Part shown: one piece after another, positions 1-11,142 of the stretch
How positions within the stretch are numbered: position 1 is the stretch's first letter
How the letters are laid out: each line of letters begins with the position of its first letter
Assembly (NCBI RefSeq): GCF_040712315.1
Contig: NC_134017.1
Location: 25,276,322 to 25,340,321 of the forward strand
Length of the DNA stretch: 64,000 bases
Source: Castanea sativa
Taxonomy: Eukaryota; Streptophyta; Magnoliopsida; Fagales; Fagaceae
Reading direction: 5' to 3'
The notes under the pieces: model-generated
Databases searched by the model: none
The model's input: the letters and a program-made list of their open reading frames with translations, nothing else
Told to the model about the DNA's origin: nothing
Made by a program: the position numbers and the translations under genes

Positions 1-76
1 ACAAGGGACATTCATCTTTGAGATCCAATCATACTAACAAATCAGAAGGGACAAACAGAAATAAAACTTAACTAAC

Positions 77-415
77 CTGAACTGTTGCATTTTAGCAAAT
101 GTCTATAAAATTTCTTTCCAGTTGAATATTGACCCAAAAGGCCATGGGTTTAGCAATAAAATCACCACTCATCTGCAAAAATACAAATAAAAATCAATCC
201 TCTGTTACAGAGGTCTTCAAAACTAGAGTTGAAACTTGACAACAAAGCTAAAAAGATCAGAATATCTCCATTTTGCAAAAGAAAAATAAGCAACTTCTAG
301 TGGCTTTGGCTTTTCAATGTACAATCTCTTCAAGCCATCAATAATTGATGTAACTGCAGTTACTGCATTGGGAGGAAGCTGAGCAATAGATGATGAGAGA
401 GGAGACACATTAGGC
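77..415 (-). pseudogene. EH-domain protein (EHD-type) exon pair, copy A, broken
   Basis: Two consecutive minus-strand exons resemble plant EHD ATPases, which tubulate membranes in endocytic recycling. The upper piece (about 280-415) encodes TSIIDGLKRLYIEKPKPLEV, matching the segment just before the P-loop domain. The lower piece (77-172) has an acceptor (TTTTTGCAG) and a donor (GTTAGT). It corresponds to the exon that normally carries the P-loop GQYSTGKTTF, but small deletions shift the frame so that the P-loop is not read. After LEV the upper exon departs from the family (normally TYRFNDF) and runs into intron-like sequence. An extra repeat of the GCAGTTACTG type sits at 345-365. No EH domain or rest of the GTPase fold is present. 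Confidence 0.65.
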
Positions 416-852
416 AACAAATGAAAATTAAGACATCCCCTAAAAAGAAGTATACATTGTATGATACTTTGTATTTTTATAGGTAAAACATTTTCAAAAA
501 AAAAAGGTGCAATATAGGGCACAATCCTAGAACATGGCATGCATGTAAGAGAAGCACCAAAAGGTAAGACCTATATCGTATATCAAAAGAATCTATTGCC
601 AAACAGAAAATAGTTCTCCAAATAGAAAATATTTAAACATGAAGGATACCTGATTTTTTTAGAGACGAAGAAAGAATAATGAATAAAAAAACTCAACGAT
701 AAAAAGTACTATCATTGACTAATATATATATATTTCCATCGAGCTCCACCAATGCCCTAGCTTTTACCATTCTAGCTGCACCCCACCACAGCTTTTTAAA
801 TAAAAATATACTTTTTTTTTTTTTTTTTTTTTTAAGCTTAACATTCATTTAC

Positions 853-915
853 CCCTCCTTTAGCATCAAAATAGCCATATGCACAGCATCATCAAGCTCC
901 ATATCATCAGTGTAA
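853..915 (-). pseudogene. Proteasome subunit alpha-2 (PAB1-type) exon, copy A
   Basis: A 63-nt exon on the minus strand reads YTDDMELDDAVHMAILMLKE, close to the near-C-terminal YTEDMELDDAVHTAILTLKEG of 20S proteasome alpha-2. It has an acceptor (CATTTAG) and a donor (GGGTAAATG). The family residues after KEG (FEGQIS) do not follow nearby; the next downstream exons belong to an EHD gene. Two substitutions (T to M) separate it from copy C at 11143-11205, which is the better preserved one. It cannot make a proteasome subunit alone. Confidence 0.7.
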
Positions 916-1175
916 CTAAATGGAAAGGGGACCTTAGTCAATATGAAGAATTGGAAAAACTTAACAAAAACAAAATTGGGGAAAAGAGAGGGGGTGGGGA
1001 TGGTTTTGACAGATAATTAAAGTTAAATGAGAGATCTTATTAGTTATTCTTAAGAAATGCATCCAATTGAATTAAATATGTAGTAAATATAGATAAAAAT
1101 TAAAGAAATATCACTACATGCATTGTAAGTTCAAATTTAATGGTGTGGACAAATGTTTATGACCTGTGATATTAC

Positions 1176-1459
1176 CTCTTGTTCTTTACAGAGTTGCACT
1201 TGATCTTTAAGCTGCAAAATTAACTACAGCCATGAGACAAGCTTACCAAGACAAGTGAAAGTATGGAATGTGCATCTCAGCAATATGATGGGTAACCTGG
1301 AGGGCTTTTACATGATTCCAAAGGGGTGGCAAGTCAGCGAATCATTTCTTCACAGAAAGCTCAAGAGACTTTGCATGCTTGAAAAAAGGTGTGTTTCAAT
1401 AAATTCCGCCTCTTTCTTGGATCTTTCACCAGACACATTACAACCACTTCTTTAAAAGA
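1176..1459 (-). pseudogene. STE20/BLUS1-like protein kinase exons, copy A, broken
   Basis: The 1297-1459 exon encodes SFKEVVVMCLVKDPRKR, then LLKHTFF, then a stop, and then in neighbouring frames LSVKK and FADLPPLW. This is the C-lobe end of the kinase domain and following region of plant STE20-like kinases, where SFKEMVAMCLVKD, LLKHSFF, LFADLPPLWNRVKALQ is usual. The exon ends at a GT donor right after KALQ. A 36-nt mini-exon (1176-1211; TTTTGCAG acceptor, GTAATA donor) reads LKDQVQLCKEQE, like a shortened form of the family's next exon (LKDAAQLAL...EQE). Frameshifts and an in-frame stop show it is dead. The N-terminal catalytic lobe is absent. Confidence 0.65.
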
Positions 1460-3377
1460 CTGATCACAGATGGAAATCATGCAATTAGAATATTATTCTA
1501 TAAGAGACACTGAAAGATGGCAATCACCAAAGAACATATTTTTTGAACATGAGTACCTTAAAAACTTACAAAATTACAAATAAACACAGAGAAGACAAAC
1601 CTGAAAAAAAAATTTACAACAAAAATATTTTTAAATAATTGCTAAAATTTCTTTTAGAAGCATATTAAAGTCTAGCCACTGATACTGTCTACCTAGATAA
1701 TGAAAAAAGAATTGAAAACATGTTGACTACCTGGCTTGATAGGTGGTAGACTTTTAACTCATAAAAGACAAAAAAAAATTTTGAAAAGAAACATCTATTT
1801 ACACATCTTTTGTTCAAGAGGGTGGCTGGAGATAAGAGAGCTCTTAATGTTTGACACTAGAGGCTGACAAAGCAATAAAAAGCACACATGGACAGAAAGG
1901 GCAAAGGGGCAAAACTATAAAAGTGAAATAGGATTATAGATATAAGAGCTAAAGAAGAAGAAGAGATTGGCGTGATAGGAAGAAGAAGATCGAGATGGGA
2001 GGAAGAAGAAGATTGGCATGAGAGGAAGAAGTGGAAGGAGATCGGTGATAGAGGTAGTGCGTTTCAGCCTTTTATTTTGGAGCAAAAAAAGGGCTGGGAC
2101 ACACATGCAGCCAGGTCCAACAAGTTTCCTGTAATAGAAACAAGACAAGTAGACAAATTTACAAGAGGAAAGTGCAAACCCTTAGTGGCGCAAGCTTTGA
2201 ATCCACCACATGTAGCAAACTGAAAATACACATACCCAGCTACATAGTTCAAGCAGCATTTAACGAAAAATAAATTAATAAAGTAAAAGAGAAAATCAAA
2301 AACCCAAATGAACAATTGTTAAAGCTAAAGTAGATTGGAAACAAGTGGTTAGGGTAGAAGCACAATCAAAACTTAGGTAACCTAAAGCAAAATGCTAAAA
2401 GGACTATGATAAATAACAGTAAACAATGACTCAAAATGAGATATATAACATGCACTAAGAATGGCAGGAGTTGCAAAACAACAAATAGAAAAACTAGCAT
2501 ATTACCCAACACTTAGTAGACAAATGTACAAGAGGAAAGTGCAAACCCTTAGTTGCGCAAGCTTTGAATCCACCACATGTAGCAAACTGAAAAAACACAT
2601 ACCCAGCTACATAGTTCAAGAAAAACACTTCCAAGAATATAAAAAATAACAAAATAACAAAACAAATTCAACTTAGAAGAATATACGAAAGAGAACAACA
2701 AAATCAAGTCAACCTTACATAAAAGGATGCAAACATAATAGGATGCAAACGCATCAGCCCTGGAATAAAATAGATTATACAAAATAAAAAATAAATACAC
2801 AAGCATCATTGAATGAAAAATAAATTAATAAAGTAAAAGAGAAAATCAACAACCCCAACAAACAATTTTTAAAGCTAAAGTAAATTGGAAACAAGTAGTT
2901 AAGGTAGAAGCACAATCAGAACTTAGGTAATCTAAAGCAAAATGCTAAAAAGATTATGATAAATAACAGTAAACAGTGACTCAAAATGAGATTTATAACA
3001 TGCACTAAGAAAGGCAAGAGTTGCAAAACAACAAATAGAAAAACTAGCATATTACCCAACAACTATAAAGGTAAATCCAATTAACAATGAAAGCCAATCT
3101 CTTCTCCAAACTGAAAACCAAACTCTATAGACTTTCTGCAATGAGCAATATTCAAATAAAGGCAGTAACAGAAGCAGGTACGATAAATATGTTTTCAAAA
3201 GCTAAAATGCTAATGTAACGAATAGTTATAACAATCCAACCTGAATAACCCTCTAAAAATCGTCTATATGACAATGACCATTTGGGTTACTTGCAAGACT
3301 TCCTATAGGAACCCCCAGAGAATAGGATTATACCTTTGTAAGACCAAATCAAGCAAATAGAATGTAAAGAAAGAAAC

Positions 3378-3439
3378 CTGATAATGTCATCCAATTTGGT
3401 CTCATTAGGTAGGATTTCATCTTGTAGGGTTTTCCCTGA
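3378..3439 (-). pseudogene. Exon-like segment, protein not recognised
   Basis: A 62-nt open minus-strand segment lies between a GAG acceptor-like end and a donor (CAG/GTTTC). It encodes SGKTLQDEILPNETKLDDII. The composition is protein-like (charged, no low complexity). Only its last part recurs at 13657-13688, where the module-C copy breaks off and joins a PAB1-type module, so a recombination point lies within the exon. I do not recognise the family. Confidence 0.35.
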
Positions 3440-3813
3440 CTCAACAAATTGAGAGGAAAAGGGTTATGAATCAAAATTCTTAAATTGACAGCAAACTATA
3501 ATTGAAGAGAATATTAGGAAAAGAAATTAGTACCATTGCTTTAATGAAATTAGAAACTCTAGAATGTAGGAAGATTCTACTTCATCTCTGCCGAGAAAGA
3601 AATTGAATGATTTAAATCCAATAGACATGTTTCAAAAAAAAAAAAAACCATTACTGAAAATATTTAATAAAAATAGTTTTTCCGTAATTTAAATTTAGAA
3701 CCAAACCCAATTGAAATTGTAAAAGTTAAAAACATATAGCAGATCTAATTTACCTTTTAAATCTGTGAAAATAAAAGTTAGAGATAGAATAAGAACCCCA
3801 TAGGACGCGTTGT

Positions 3814-3864
3814 TTAAGGGGTCTCTTTTTCGTTCTTGACGCCGAAGTCGACTTCTTCATCCAT
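3814..3864 (-). pseudogene. Possible terminal exon, not recognised
   Basis: After a good acceptor (GATTTCCAG) on the minus strand comes a 51-nt open stretch MDEEVDFGVKNEKETP ending in TAA. It could be the last exon of the gene that supplied 4120-4191 and 3378-3439, but the latter lies downstream of this stop, so they need not be one gene. No family recognised. Confidence 0.25.
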
Positions 3865-4119
3865 CTGGAAATCAAAAAACCAGTGAACCTGCAATATTTT
3901 CTCAATCTCACACCAAAGACAAAAAAGGAAAAGAATTGCAATACCTGGTCGACAAAAGTTCTTATAAAAAAAAACAACTTTGCAACATCAGTAGATAAGC
4001 TCACTATTATACAAAAGCGTATTAATCCTGATATACTATTGATACTACTGAAGGTGTTAATGACATTTACATATTGCAGTTGCTAGAAACAAACCAAATG
4101 AATGAAAGAATTACATTAC

Positions 4120-4191
4120 CTTCTTTTGAAGCACTCAGAAGATTCAGTTCAACAATAACATCAGCTATATCGGAGCATTCGTTGTCCTCAA
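4120..4191 (-). pseudogene. Exon-like segment, protein not recognised
   Basis: A 72-nt minus-strand open segment has a plausible acceptor (CACTGTAG) and donor (GAAG/GTAATG). It encodes EDNECSDIADVIVELNLLSA, an acidic then hydrophobic helix-like stretch. The sequence is present once in the window. It may be a further captured exon; family unknown. Confidence 0.35.
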
Positions 4192-4489
4192 CTACAGTGA
4201 TCAACACAGTTAACACTATTTCGAGTACAATTACGAAGAAGCAAATCAATATCTAACAATTTCAACAGTAAATGGGAAGGAAGATTATGGACAATATCTT
4301 TTACACACACCTGAAAGCCCACCTCATGATAAAGCAAAAACCCCATGTCAATAAATAAGATGTATTAGCAAACTCAAATTGTATTACCAAACTCCACAAC
4401 AAGGCACAAAAAGAAACTTCCTAGGATATCAGAGAACTTTTATCACCATGACACAGGACAAACCAAAACTTTGTAACAGGAGATTATAG

Positions 4490-4760
4490 AACAGGAAAAT
4501 ATGAACATCACCCTGCACACAAGAATTACACGTAGGCGGTCAAATCAAGGGAAATTACAATCATCAATTAACATGAACGTATTAGAACATGAATGGAATG
4601 ATAAAGCAGTCATCCATTCACATAAGGAATACAATAAAAGCATCTTAAAACCTGTCGTGGACCATTCTAACCCTTTAAATGCTCTATTGTTCCGCTCTCT
4701 CCATGTGGCCTACATTAAACCTAAAGGTACAACTCTGCAAATTAACTAAACTAATTCTGT
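4490..4760 (-). mobile_element. LINE 3' remnant
   Basis: Minus-strand translation gives TWRERNNRAFKGLEW, the typical C-terminal motif of plant L1-type LINE reverse-transcriptase polyproteins, followed by the short tail before the 3' end. The same tail occurs at 17860-18105. No poly-T remains at the left edge, so the insertion is old. Confidence 0.6.
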
Positions 4761-5062
4761 CATCTGCCCTCTCCAGGGATAGCACAAAATTGTCATGCAA
4801 CTCCCGACGCAAAATTCCCCCAAGATATAAGTGATTGAGAAAGAACAAAAGGCTACAACTAACAATGTATGTCACAATGTTAACAAAGGTCCAATACAAT
4901 AATTCTAGAATGTAACCACCAAAATTAAAAGGTTGATTAGTTAACTGTTGTTATAGCAGTACCATTGTATAAGCTGTATATACATACCTATACCCATTCC
5001 ATAATGGTGCTTCCTACTATTTTATATTTATGTCACGTATAAACAAAGAAGCCATGACTCAC

Positions 5063-5222
5063 CAGCAGGATGTTGCAGGGCAACTGAAACATGGAATATT
5101 GAGGGAATTGCAAATAGATCCAAGGAACCAGCTCTTGCAGTCAATAAAGCAGCATTCTTTTCTGCAGCAAAAACAGCTTCAGATCCAGTAGATCCATTAG
5201 CCCCCATGGACTCCAAGAGTGC
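5063..5222 (-). pseudogene. Augmin subunit 5 (AUG5) exon, broken
   Basis: The minus strand encodes [17 protein letters not shown], then [15 protein letters not shown], then AIPSI and ALQHPAG, with a donor (GTGAGT) exactly after HPAG. Plant AUG5, a coiled-coil subunit of the augmin complex that recruits gamma-tubulin to microtubules, reads [30 protein letters not shown] and ALQYPAG here. Substitutions at conserved sites (RDPSA to LDLFA, ICR to IFH) suggest relaxed constraint. The base pair before the exon is TG where an AG acceptor is expected, so it could not be spliced normally. No other AUG5 exon was found. Confidence 0.7.
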
Positions 5223-5465
5223 CAGATGCAATTACAAAGATAAGTCCAATAGCTTATGGATTCATGCTTTTTACAAAAAAATTCAAGGGCTCAAAAGCAT
5301 AAAGAAAATTTGAATCCCATAAATACATGACATCATAATTAGCTACTAGTAATCAATTTTATAAATCTCTATACAGGCAACAACAAATCAAAAGGGACAT
5401 TCATCTTAGAGATCCAGTCATACTAACAAAACAGAAGGGACAAACAGAAATAAAACTTAACTAAC

Positions 5466-5800
5466 CTGGATAGTTGCATTTTAGCAAATGTTTATTCAAT
5501 TTGTCTTTCCAGTTGTATATTGACCCAAAAGACCATGGGTTTAGCAACAAAATCACCCTTCGTCTGCAAAAATACAAGCAAAAATCAATCCTCTGTTACA
5601 GAGGTCTTAAAAACTAGAGTTGAAACTTGACAACAAAGCTAGAAAGATCAGAATATCTCCATTTTGCAAACGAAAGATATGCAACTTCTAGTGGCTTTGG
5701 CTTTTCAAGGTACAATCTCTACAAGCCATCACTAATTCATGTAACTGCATCAGGAGGAAGCTGAACAATAGACGATGATAGAGGAGACACATTAGGTGAC
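5466..5800 (-). pseudogene. EHD-type exon pair, copy B, broken
   Basis: This is the second copy of the EHD fragment. The P-loop exon equivalent is 5466-5563 (donor GTTAGT, acceptor TTTTTGCAG). The upstream exon (about 5640-5800) reads EKPKPLEVAY but has stops where copy A reads SIIDGLKRL (TGA and TAG changes), so this copy is more decayed. It ends in the same non-family extension as copies A and C. Confidence 0.6.
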
Positions 5801-6238
5801 AAATGAAAATTAAGACATCCCCCCTAAAAAGAAGTATACATTGTACGATGCTTTGTATTTTTATAGGTAAAATATTTTCCATAAAAATGTGCAATACAGG
5901 GCACAATCCTAGAACAAGGCAAGCATGTAAGAGAAGCACCAAAAGGTAAAGCCTATATTGCAAATCAAAAGAATTTATTGCCAAACAGAAAATAGTTCTC
6001 AATATAGAAAATATTTAAACATGAAGGAAACCTGATTTTTTTAGAGACAAAGAAAGAATAATGAATAAAAAACTCAACGATAAAAAGTACTATCACTGAC
6101 TTATATATATATTTATATTTTCATAGAGCTCCACTAATGCCCTAGCTTTTACCATTCTTGCTGCACCACACCACAGCTTTTTAAATGAAAATATATTTCT
6201 TTTTAAAAAAAAAAAAAAAAAGCCTACCATTCATTTAC

Positions 6239-6270
6239 CCCTGCTTCAGCATCAAAATAGCTGTATGCAT
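6239..6270 (-). pseudogene. PAB1-type proteasome exon, copy B, truncated
   Basis: Only the donor-side half of the exon remains (HTAILMLKQG-like, donor GTAAATG). The upstream half is cut at the junction with the next module. Confidence 0.5.
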
Positions 6271-6544
6271 AAAACTCAAAGATACCCTACATGCACTTGG
6301 TCAAAGATTCATAAAAATCAAAGATACCCTATTCGTACAAATTAAACAAATATACCCAGTCAGAAAGCGAGGGAAAGACGCATGCAAAAGACATAAAATC
6401 GAACACAGAAAGAGGGATTATATAAAACAGTTTATAAATGAGACATTTATGCAAGGTACTTGGTATATCAACCCAAACCAAGACCAATTCACATCAAATG
6501 TAAGACCATCCACATGCTTAGTGAGGAAGGAAAACAAAGCTTAC

Positions 6545-6574
6545 CTGAATTTCTTGTCGGTGCTAGTTATGCCA
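6545..6574 (-). pseudogene. Partial PAB1 exon (TDKKFR end)
   Basis: The minus strand reads TSTDKKFR followed by a GTAAGC donor: the 3' end of the exon that is complete at 7900-7966. Its upstream half is replaced by unrelated sequence. Confidence 0.5.
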
Positions 6575-6858
6575 AAATAATAGAAGAAAAGATGTAATTT
6601 TACTTTCATCTCTGAATAATAAACAGAGGATATATAGTAATAGGCCCAAAATAAACCACTCCATAGACAGAGGATATATAGTAATAGGCTCAATAGGCTC
6701 ACCAGTTTGCTGCTCCAATTCAGACAGGTTGGAAATTTAATCCTATCAATTAATCTACATTCAATTGATCACCCTGCTACAATGTGAAGGAATGCAACAT
6801 ATATTTGATTAGTAATATATCTTCAAAGACATGGCAGGCAAGAAGAGCCAGCAGCAAG

Positions 6859-6906
6859 CTACTCCACTTGAGCTAAATATCATCAATTTCAGCTGCGGTT
6901 AGTTCT
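6859..6906 (-). pseudogene. PAB1 terminal exon with 1-bp deletion
   Basis: After the acceptor TTTTTGTAG the minus strand reads ELTAAEIDD; one base is then missing, and in the shifted frame LAQVE and TAG follow. The 20S alpha-2 subunit ends VLTPAEIDDYLAEVE. The exon is 48 nt where 49 are expected. The complete penultimate exon at 7900-7966 is upstream on the same strand, so together they are the 3' end of a decayed PAB1 gene copy. Confidence 0.7.
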
Positions 6907-7171
6907 CTACAAAAAGCAAGTACAACAAAACTAATATGAATTAAAAACTACAAAAGAAACTTCAAAATAAGAGAATCATAAAAGTCTAGGAATGATAAGA
7001 AAATTAGAGTTTAACGAGGATAGTATCAATAATAAGTAGAGGAAACATAAATGATAAATTTTAATGGGAAGGAGGCTAATTAAAGACGATATCAAGGAAA
7101 AGGGCTTTTATGTTGTCATTCTGAAATTAGTAATGACAAAGCAGAAGCGTTTCATCATCATTCTAAATTAG

Positions 7172-7269
7172 TTTTTTTTATTGGAAAGCCACACCATGTG
7201 AGTTTTAAATCCATGACCTCAGTCCCACTATTGAGGGAGAAGTGCTAATTGAGCTAGGGCCTATTGCCG
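7172..7269 (-). mobile_element. SINE, minus strand, 7-bp target duplication
   Basis: A tRNA-derived 98-bp element: on the minus strand there is an A box (TAGCTCAATTAGCA) and a degenerate B box near GGTCATGGATTTAAAACTC, ending in an A tail (poly-T at 7172-7178 on plus). AAATTAG flanks it at 7165-7171 and 7270-7276. It was present before the module duplicated, because the paralogue at 15241-15337 sits at the same site. Confidence 0.55.
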
Positions 7270-7899
7270 AAATTAGGTGGTATGCTTACAAAAAATTAAC
7301 TAATGATATGAATATTTCTAGTCATGTCCATAGATTATATATGTTTTTTTAAGGTAAGCCAAGATTATATACCAATATGTGCATACTGTTACCAAAAATC
7401 ATGCATGGTCCAGAGCTTCAGCAAAATTTGTGATGTTCTATCAGCCAGCTGTAGACATGTATTAGCCTAGCATTACAAGTCCCATGCAAGTGAACTGTTA
7501 GACTATTTTACCCAGGTTACAAATTGTGATCAGTTGATCACTGGTACATTTTTCCGTCACAATTCTTCAAGACCTTGCACACACAAAAGATAAATGCCAT
7601 CTCATGAACATGCATAGACCAGAGCTACCCAGACACCGGTACTGAACTTTCAGCTTCAGGGAATAAACCTCAAAACAAAGGAACTGTGCGTAGCATGCCA
7701 TATGAAGAATGGTGATGTAGACACGTTCTCCCAAAAATCTTAAAACATGCAATCACATGACCAGTTTAATCTTCTTGAAAAACAGTTTATATATGTGACA
7801 TTTATGCAAGGTATTTGGAATATCAACCCAAACCAAGACCAATTCACATCAAGTGTAAGACCATCCACAAGCTTAGTGAGGAAGGAAAACAAAGCTTAC

Positions 7900-7966
7900 C
7901 CGAATTTCTTGTCAGTGCCAATTATTCCAATCCCAACGTTGATGCTCGAAATTTGTCCTTTCAAAT
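7900..7966 (-). pseudogene. PAB1 penultimate exon with 1-bp insertion
   Basis: This minus-strand exon has an acceptor (TTTTTATCAG) and a donor (GTAAGC). It encodes FE, then after one extra A, GQISSINVGIGIIGTDKKF. The proteasome alpha-2 family has FEGQISGKNIEIG..GTDKKFR. It is 67 nt where the frame needs 66, so it is frameshifted. Its upstream partner exon (YTDD..KEG) is at 11143-11205 on the same strand, with EHD fragments and module M copy 2 lying between. Confidence 0.7.
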
Positions 7967-7969
7967 CTG

Positions 7970-9376
7970 ATAAAAATAAATCCAACTAATTAGAAAAATC
8001 AAAATACATCACCTTAAAGTCTACAGGAGATTAGGACTGAACATAATACCTTCATAATTAGAAAAGTCCTGCAGTGTTTTGACTGTTAGGTTGGTATGCT
8101 ACTCCCTCAATTGTTAAAAATATTTTCTACATTTCTATAATTATCAGCAAAGCAACCATATACCTCACCTTCCAAACTAATTTTTAGGTACAAAAATGTA
8201 AATTGTTAATAGTAGAAAATCTAAGTTACATTATCCTTTCCTTCTCCATCTATGTGAAGAAATCATACACTCATCTAAACTCCTTTGGAAATACAGTAAG
8301 AAAACAGAATATAAAGAGAATTCCTAAATGAAAAACAAGAAAGAAAAAATAATTACCACTGAGTTTACAAATTTGGCACAATTTGAACAAGGTCTGAATT
8401 TTAGGTTACATTTGTTCCTTGCCTTAATCCATAATGTGTGAGACACCAAGTAACTGATAAGTTCTCCAAAATAACAAAACCCCAACAAAAAAGAACAGAT
8501 TATTGGTGTTTGGTTCTGAATAAAAAGTGAAACACCTGAAGTGGTTAAATATGCCATCAGATTCCAAACTGTATGTTTAAAAAAGAACATGTGTAATACT
8601 GCATCAAGTTCACATGGGACTCCACAGTCAAAAGAAGCATAGGCTAAGGCTTAGGAGGTAGAGAAAGGGCCAAAATATCAACCACATAGCTAAAAGTTCT
8701 AATACTTTTGAGCACAGTGTTGCTTGAAAATTAACATTATTTGAAAAAAAAAAAGTTAGATAATGATGGTATCCTCAAGTCGTTAGTTATTGTTTAGGCA
8801 GGAAAAAAAAATCAATCTGTAATTTCTAATTGGGTAACACAAAAAAAACTGATCCAATCAATCCCTGAATTCTTTTGTACTTCTTTGACTTTAAAGTCAG
8901 TCCTCAAACAAACATGTGATGATGCAATAACCATCAGTTGTTAATGATGCAATGAGTAAAATAATTATTTATATAATAGATTTTAAGATATACAAATATG
9001 TGGGGAGTTTATATAAAGGAAACTTTATAAAAACAACCAAGAGAATACCTTTATAATAAGCCAATGCTTGTAGTGTAGTTGCATACACAGATTTAAGTAC
9101 ACACACAATAGAAGTGTTATGAAGCATCTATTAGAAATAACATTTTCGCGCAAAAAAAGAACTCCCCCACCCCAATAACAAAAATTACTAACTGTGCCAT
9201 TTTTTTTAAACCCATTCTTGCAGGACAACTGGACAACGATGAGAAGGTAGAAAAATAAGAAAAAGTCAATATAAGTGGTTGGAAGTAGAGAAAGAGCCAA
9301 AAACGACTAGGAAACCAAAAGTCTCATGATTATATTCTATAATAACTAAAAAATTATAAATTGCGAATTCGTTAGA
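7970..9376. other. Single-copy spacer in the array
   Basis: AT-rich sequence not repeated elsewhere in the window and with no convincing exon. It may be intron of the ancestral PAB1 gene, as it lies between PAB1-type exons in the minus direction. Short A and T runs only. Confidence 0.4.
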
Positions 9377-9623
9377 TACTCGGTCAAAGATTCAAAAAAC
9401 TCAAAGATATCCTAAATGTACAAATTAAACAGACATACTCAGTTAGAAAGAGAGTGAAAGACGCATGCAAAAGACAAAAAATCGAACACAGAAAGAGGGA
9501 TTATATAAAACAGTTTATAAATGTGACAATTATGCAAGGTACTTGGAATATCAACCCAAACCAAGACCAATTCACATCAAATGTAAGACCATCCACATAG
9601 TGAGGAAGGAAGACAAAGCTTAC

Positions 9624-9651
9624 CTGAATTTTTTGTCGGTGCTAGTTATGC
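9624..9651 (-). pseudogene. Partial PAB1 exon, module M copy 2
   Basis: TSTDKKFR-like end with a GTAAGC donor, as at 6545-6574. Its upstream part is lost. Confidence 0.45.
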
Positions 9652-9937
9652 AAGTAATAGAAGAAAAGATGTAATTTTACTTTCATCTCTGAATAATAAA
9701 CAGAGGATATATAGTAATAGGCCCAAAATATACCACTCCATAGACAGAGGATATAAAGTAATAGGCTCAATTGGCTCACCAGTTTGCTGCTCCAATTCAG
9801 ACAGGTTGGAAATTTAATCTCATCAATTAATCTACATTAAATTGATCACCCTGCTACAATGTGAAGGAATGCAACATATATTTGATTAAAAATATCTCTT
9901 CAAAGACATATGGCAGGCAAGAAGAGCAAGCAGCAAG

Positions 9938-9985
9938 CTACTCCACTTGAGCTGAATATCATCAATTTCAGCTAGGGTTAGTTCT
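9938..9985 (-). pseudogene. PAB1 terminal exon, module M copy 2
   Basis: Reads ELTLAEIDD, then the same 1-bp deletion as 6859-6906, then the family's final codons and TAG. The shared deletion shows the frameshift preceded the module duplication. Confidence 0.65.
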
Positions 9986-10383
9986 CTACAAAAAGCAATT
10001 ACAAAAAAACTAATATGAATTAAAAACTACAAAAGAAACTTCGAAATAAGAGAATCATAAAAGTCTAGGAATGACAAGAAAATCAAAGTTTAACGGGGAC
10101 AGTATCAATAATAAGTAGAGGAAACATAAATGATAGATTTTTATGGGAAGGAGGCTAGTTAAAGACGATATCAAGGGCTTTTATGTTGCCATTCTGAAAT
10201 TAGTAATGACAAAGCAGGAAAGTGAGGGTGACTAGTGATACCATAACAACAACAAAAATTGTCTTTTGTAGGCTCTGGTCCAATGTGAGCACCTGTTCAA
10301 ACAGATTGTAAGGGATGCTCATCTTTGAGATCCTGTCATACTAACAAATCAGAAGGGACAAACAGAAATAAAACTTAACGAAC

Positions 10384-10680
10384 CTGGACAGTTGCATTTT
10401 AGCAAATGTTTATAAAATTTGTCATTCCAGTTGAATATTGACCCAAAAGACCGTGGGTTCAGCAACAAAATCACCGTTCGTCTGCAAAAATACAAATAAA
10501 AATCAATCCTCTGTTACAGAGGTCTTAAATACTAGAGTTGAAACTTGACAACAAAGCTAGAAAGATCAGAATATCTCCATTTTGCAAACGAAAGATATGC
10601 AACTTCTAGTGGCTTTGGCTTTTCAATGTACAATCTCTTCAAGCCGTTAATAATTGATGTAACTGGGCAACTAATGAAAA
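10384..10680 (-). pseudogene. EHD-type exon pair, copy C, broken
   Basis: 10384-10481 is the P-loop exon equivalent (TNGDF..EPTV, then frameshift; family TNSDFDAKPMV). The upstream exon keeps TSIINGLKRLYIEKPKPLEV but is cut at 10672, just before the splice-site region present in copy A. Not functional. Confidence 0.65.
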
Positions 10681-11142
10681 TTAAGATATCCCCCCCCCCT
10701 CCCCCCTGCGCAAAAAGAAGCATACATTGTATGATGCTTTGTATTTTCATAGGTAAAACATTTTCAATATAAAGGTGCAATACATAGGTAAAACATTTTC
10801 AATAAAAAGGTGCAATACAGTAATCCTAGAACATGGATGCATGTAAGAGAAGCACCAAAAGGTAAAGCCTATACTGTACATCAAAAGAATAATTGCCAAA
10901 CAGAAAATAGTTCTCAAAATAGAAAATATTTAAACATGAAGGAAACCTGATTTTTTTAGAGACGAAGAAAGAATAATGAATAAAAACGTCAACGATAAAA
11001 AGTACTATCATTGACTTATATATATATTTCCATCAAGCTCCACCATTGCCCAAGCTTTTACCATTCTAGCTGCACCACACCACAGCTTTTCAAATAAAAA
11101 CATATTTCTTCAAAAAAAAAAAAAAAGCTTAACATTCACTTA

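Larger units (their letters stand above)
1..3410. repeat. Array module A, paralogous to 10306-13690
   Basis: This stretch aligns base for base, with small indels, to 10306-13690. Its first ~900 bases also match 5385-6260. Anchors repeated in each copy include the ~100-bp block with the EHD exon (77-172), the PAB1 exon (853-915), the kinase exon (1297-1459) and a GA-rich block near 1940-2060 (copy at 12240-12350). The copies differ by a few percent plus indels, so they are old duplications. Internally it repeats again: 2140-2300 resembles 2520-2640, and 2280-2460 resembles 2815-3010. The right edge falls inside an exon-like segment at 3378-3439. Confidence 0.8.
5385..6270. repeat. Array module B (short copy)
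   Basis: It matches 1-900 and 10306-11170 and carries the same EHD exons and the start of the PAB1 exon. The copy stops near 6270 inside the PAB1 exon, where it joins a different module beginning with repeats of CTCAAAGATACCCTA. Confidence 0.75.
6271..7560. repeat. Array module M, copy 1
   Basis: This module recurs at 9377-10220 and 13690-15590 (interrupted there by a LINE). It holds a partial PAB1 exon near its left end and the PAB1 terminal exon in its middle. Motifs repeated in all three copies include CAGAGGATATATAGTAATAGG (twice per copy). Copies 1 and 3 share the right-hand extension with a SINE; copy 2 stops near 10220. Confidence 0.75.
9377..10220. repeat. Array module M, copy 2
   Basis: Matches 6290-7150 and 13690-14470. 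Ends near 10220, where it joins the left edge of module C. It lacks the SINE-containing right extension. Confidence 0.75.

Noticed and set aside
223..540. 105-residue minus-strand open frame taken as a complete gene
   Set aside because: Only the TSIIDGLKRL..PLEV part is protein-like (EHD). The flanks are intron-like, and the same segment recurs broken at 5640-5800 and 10580-10680.
1972..2223. Plus-strand frame rich in Arg/Glu/Trp (also 12262-12537)
   Set aside because: It follows from a GA-rich repeat (GAAGAAGAAGA). The two copies have different indels and no domain, so coding is not supported.
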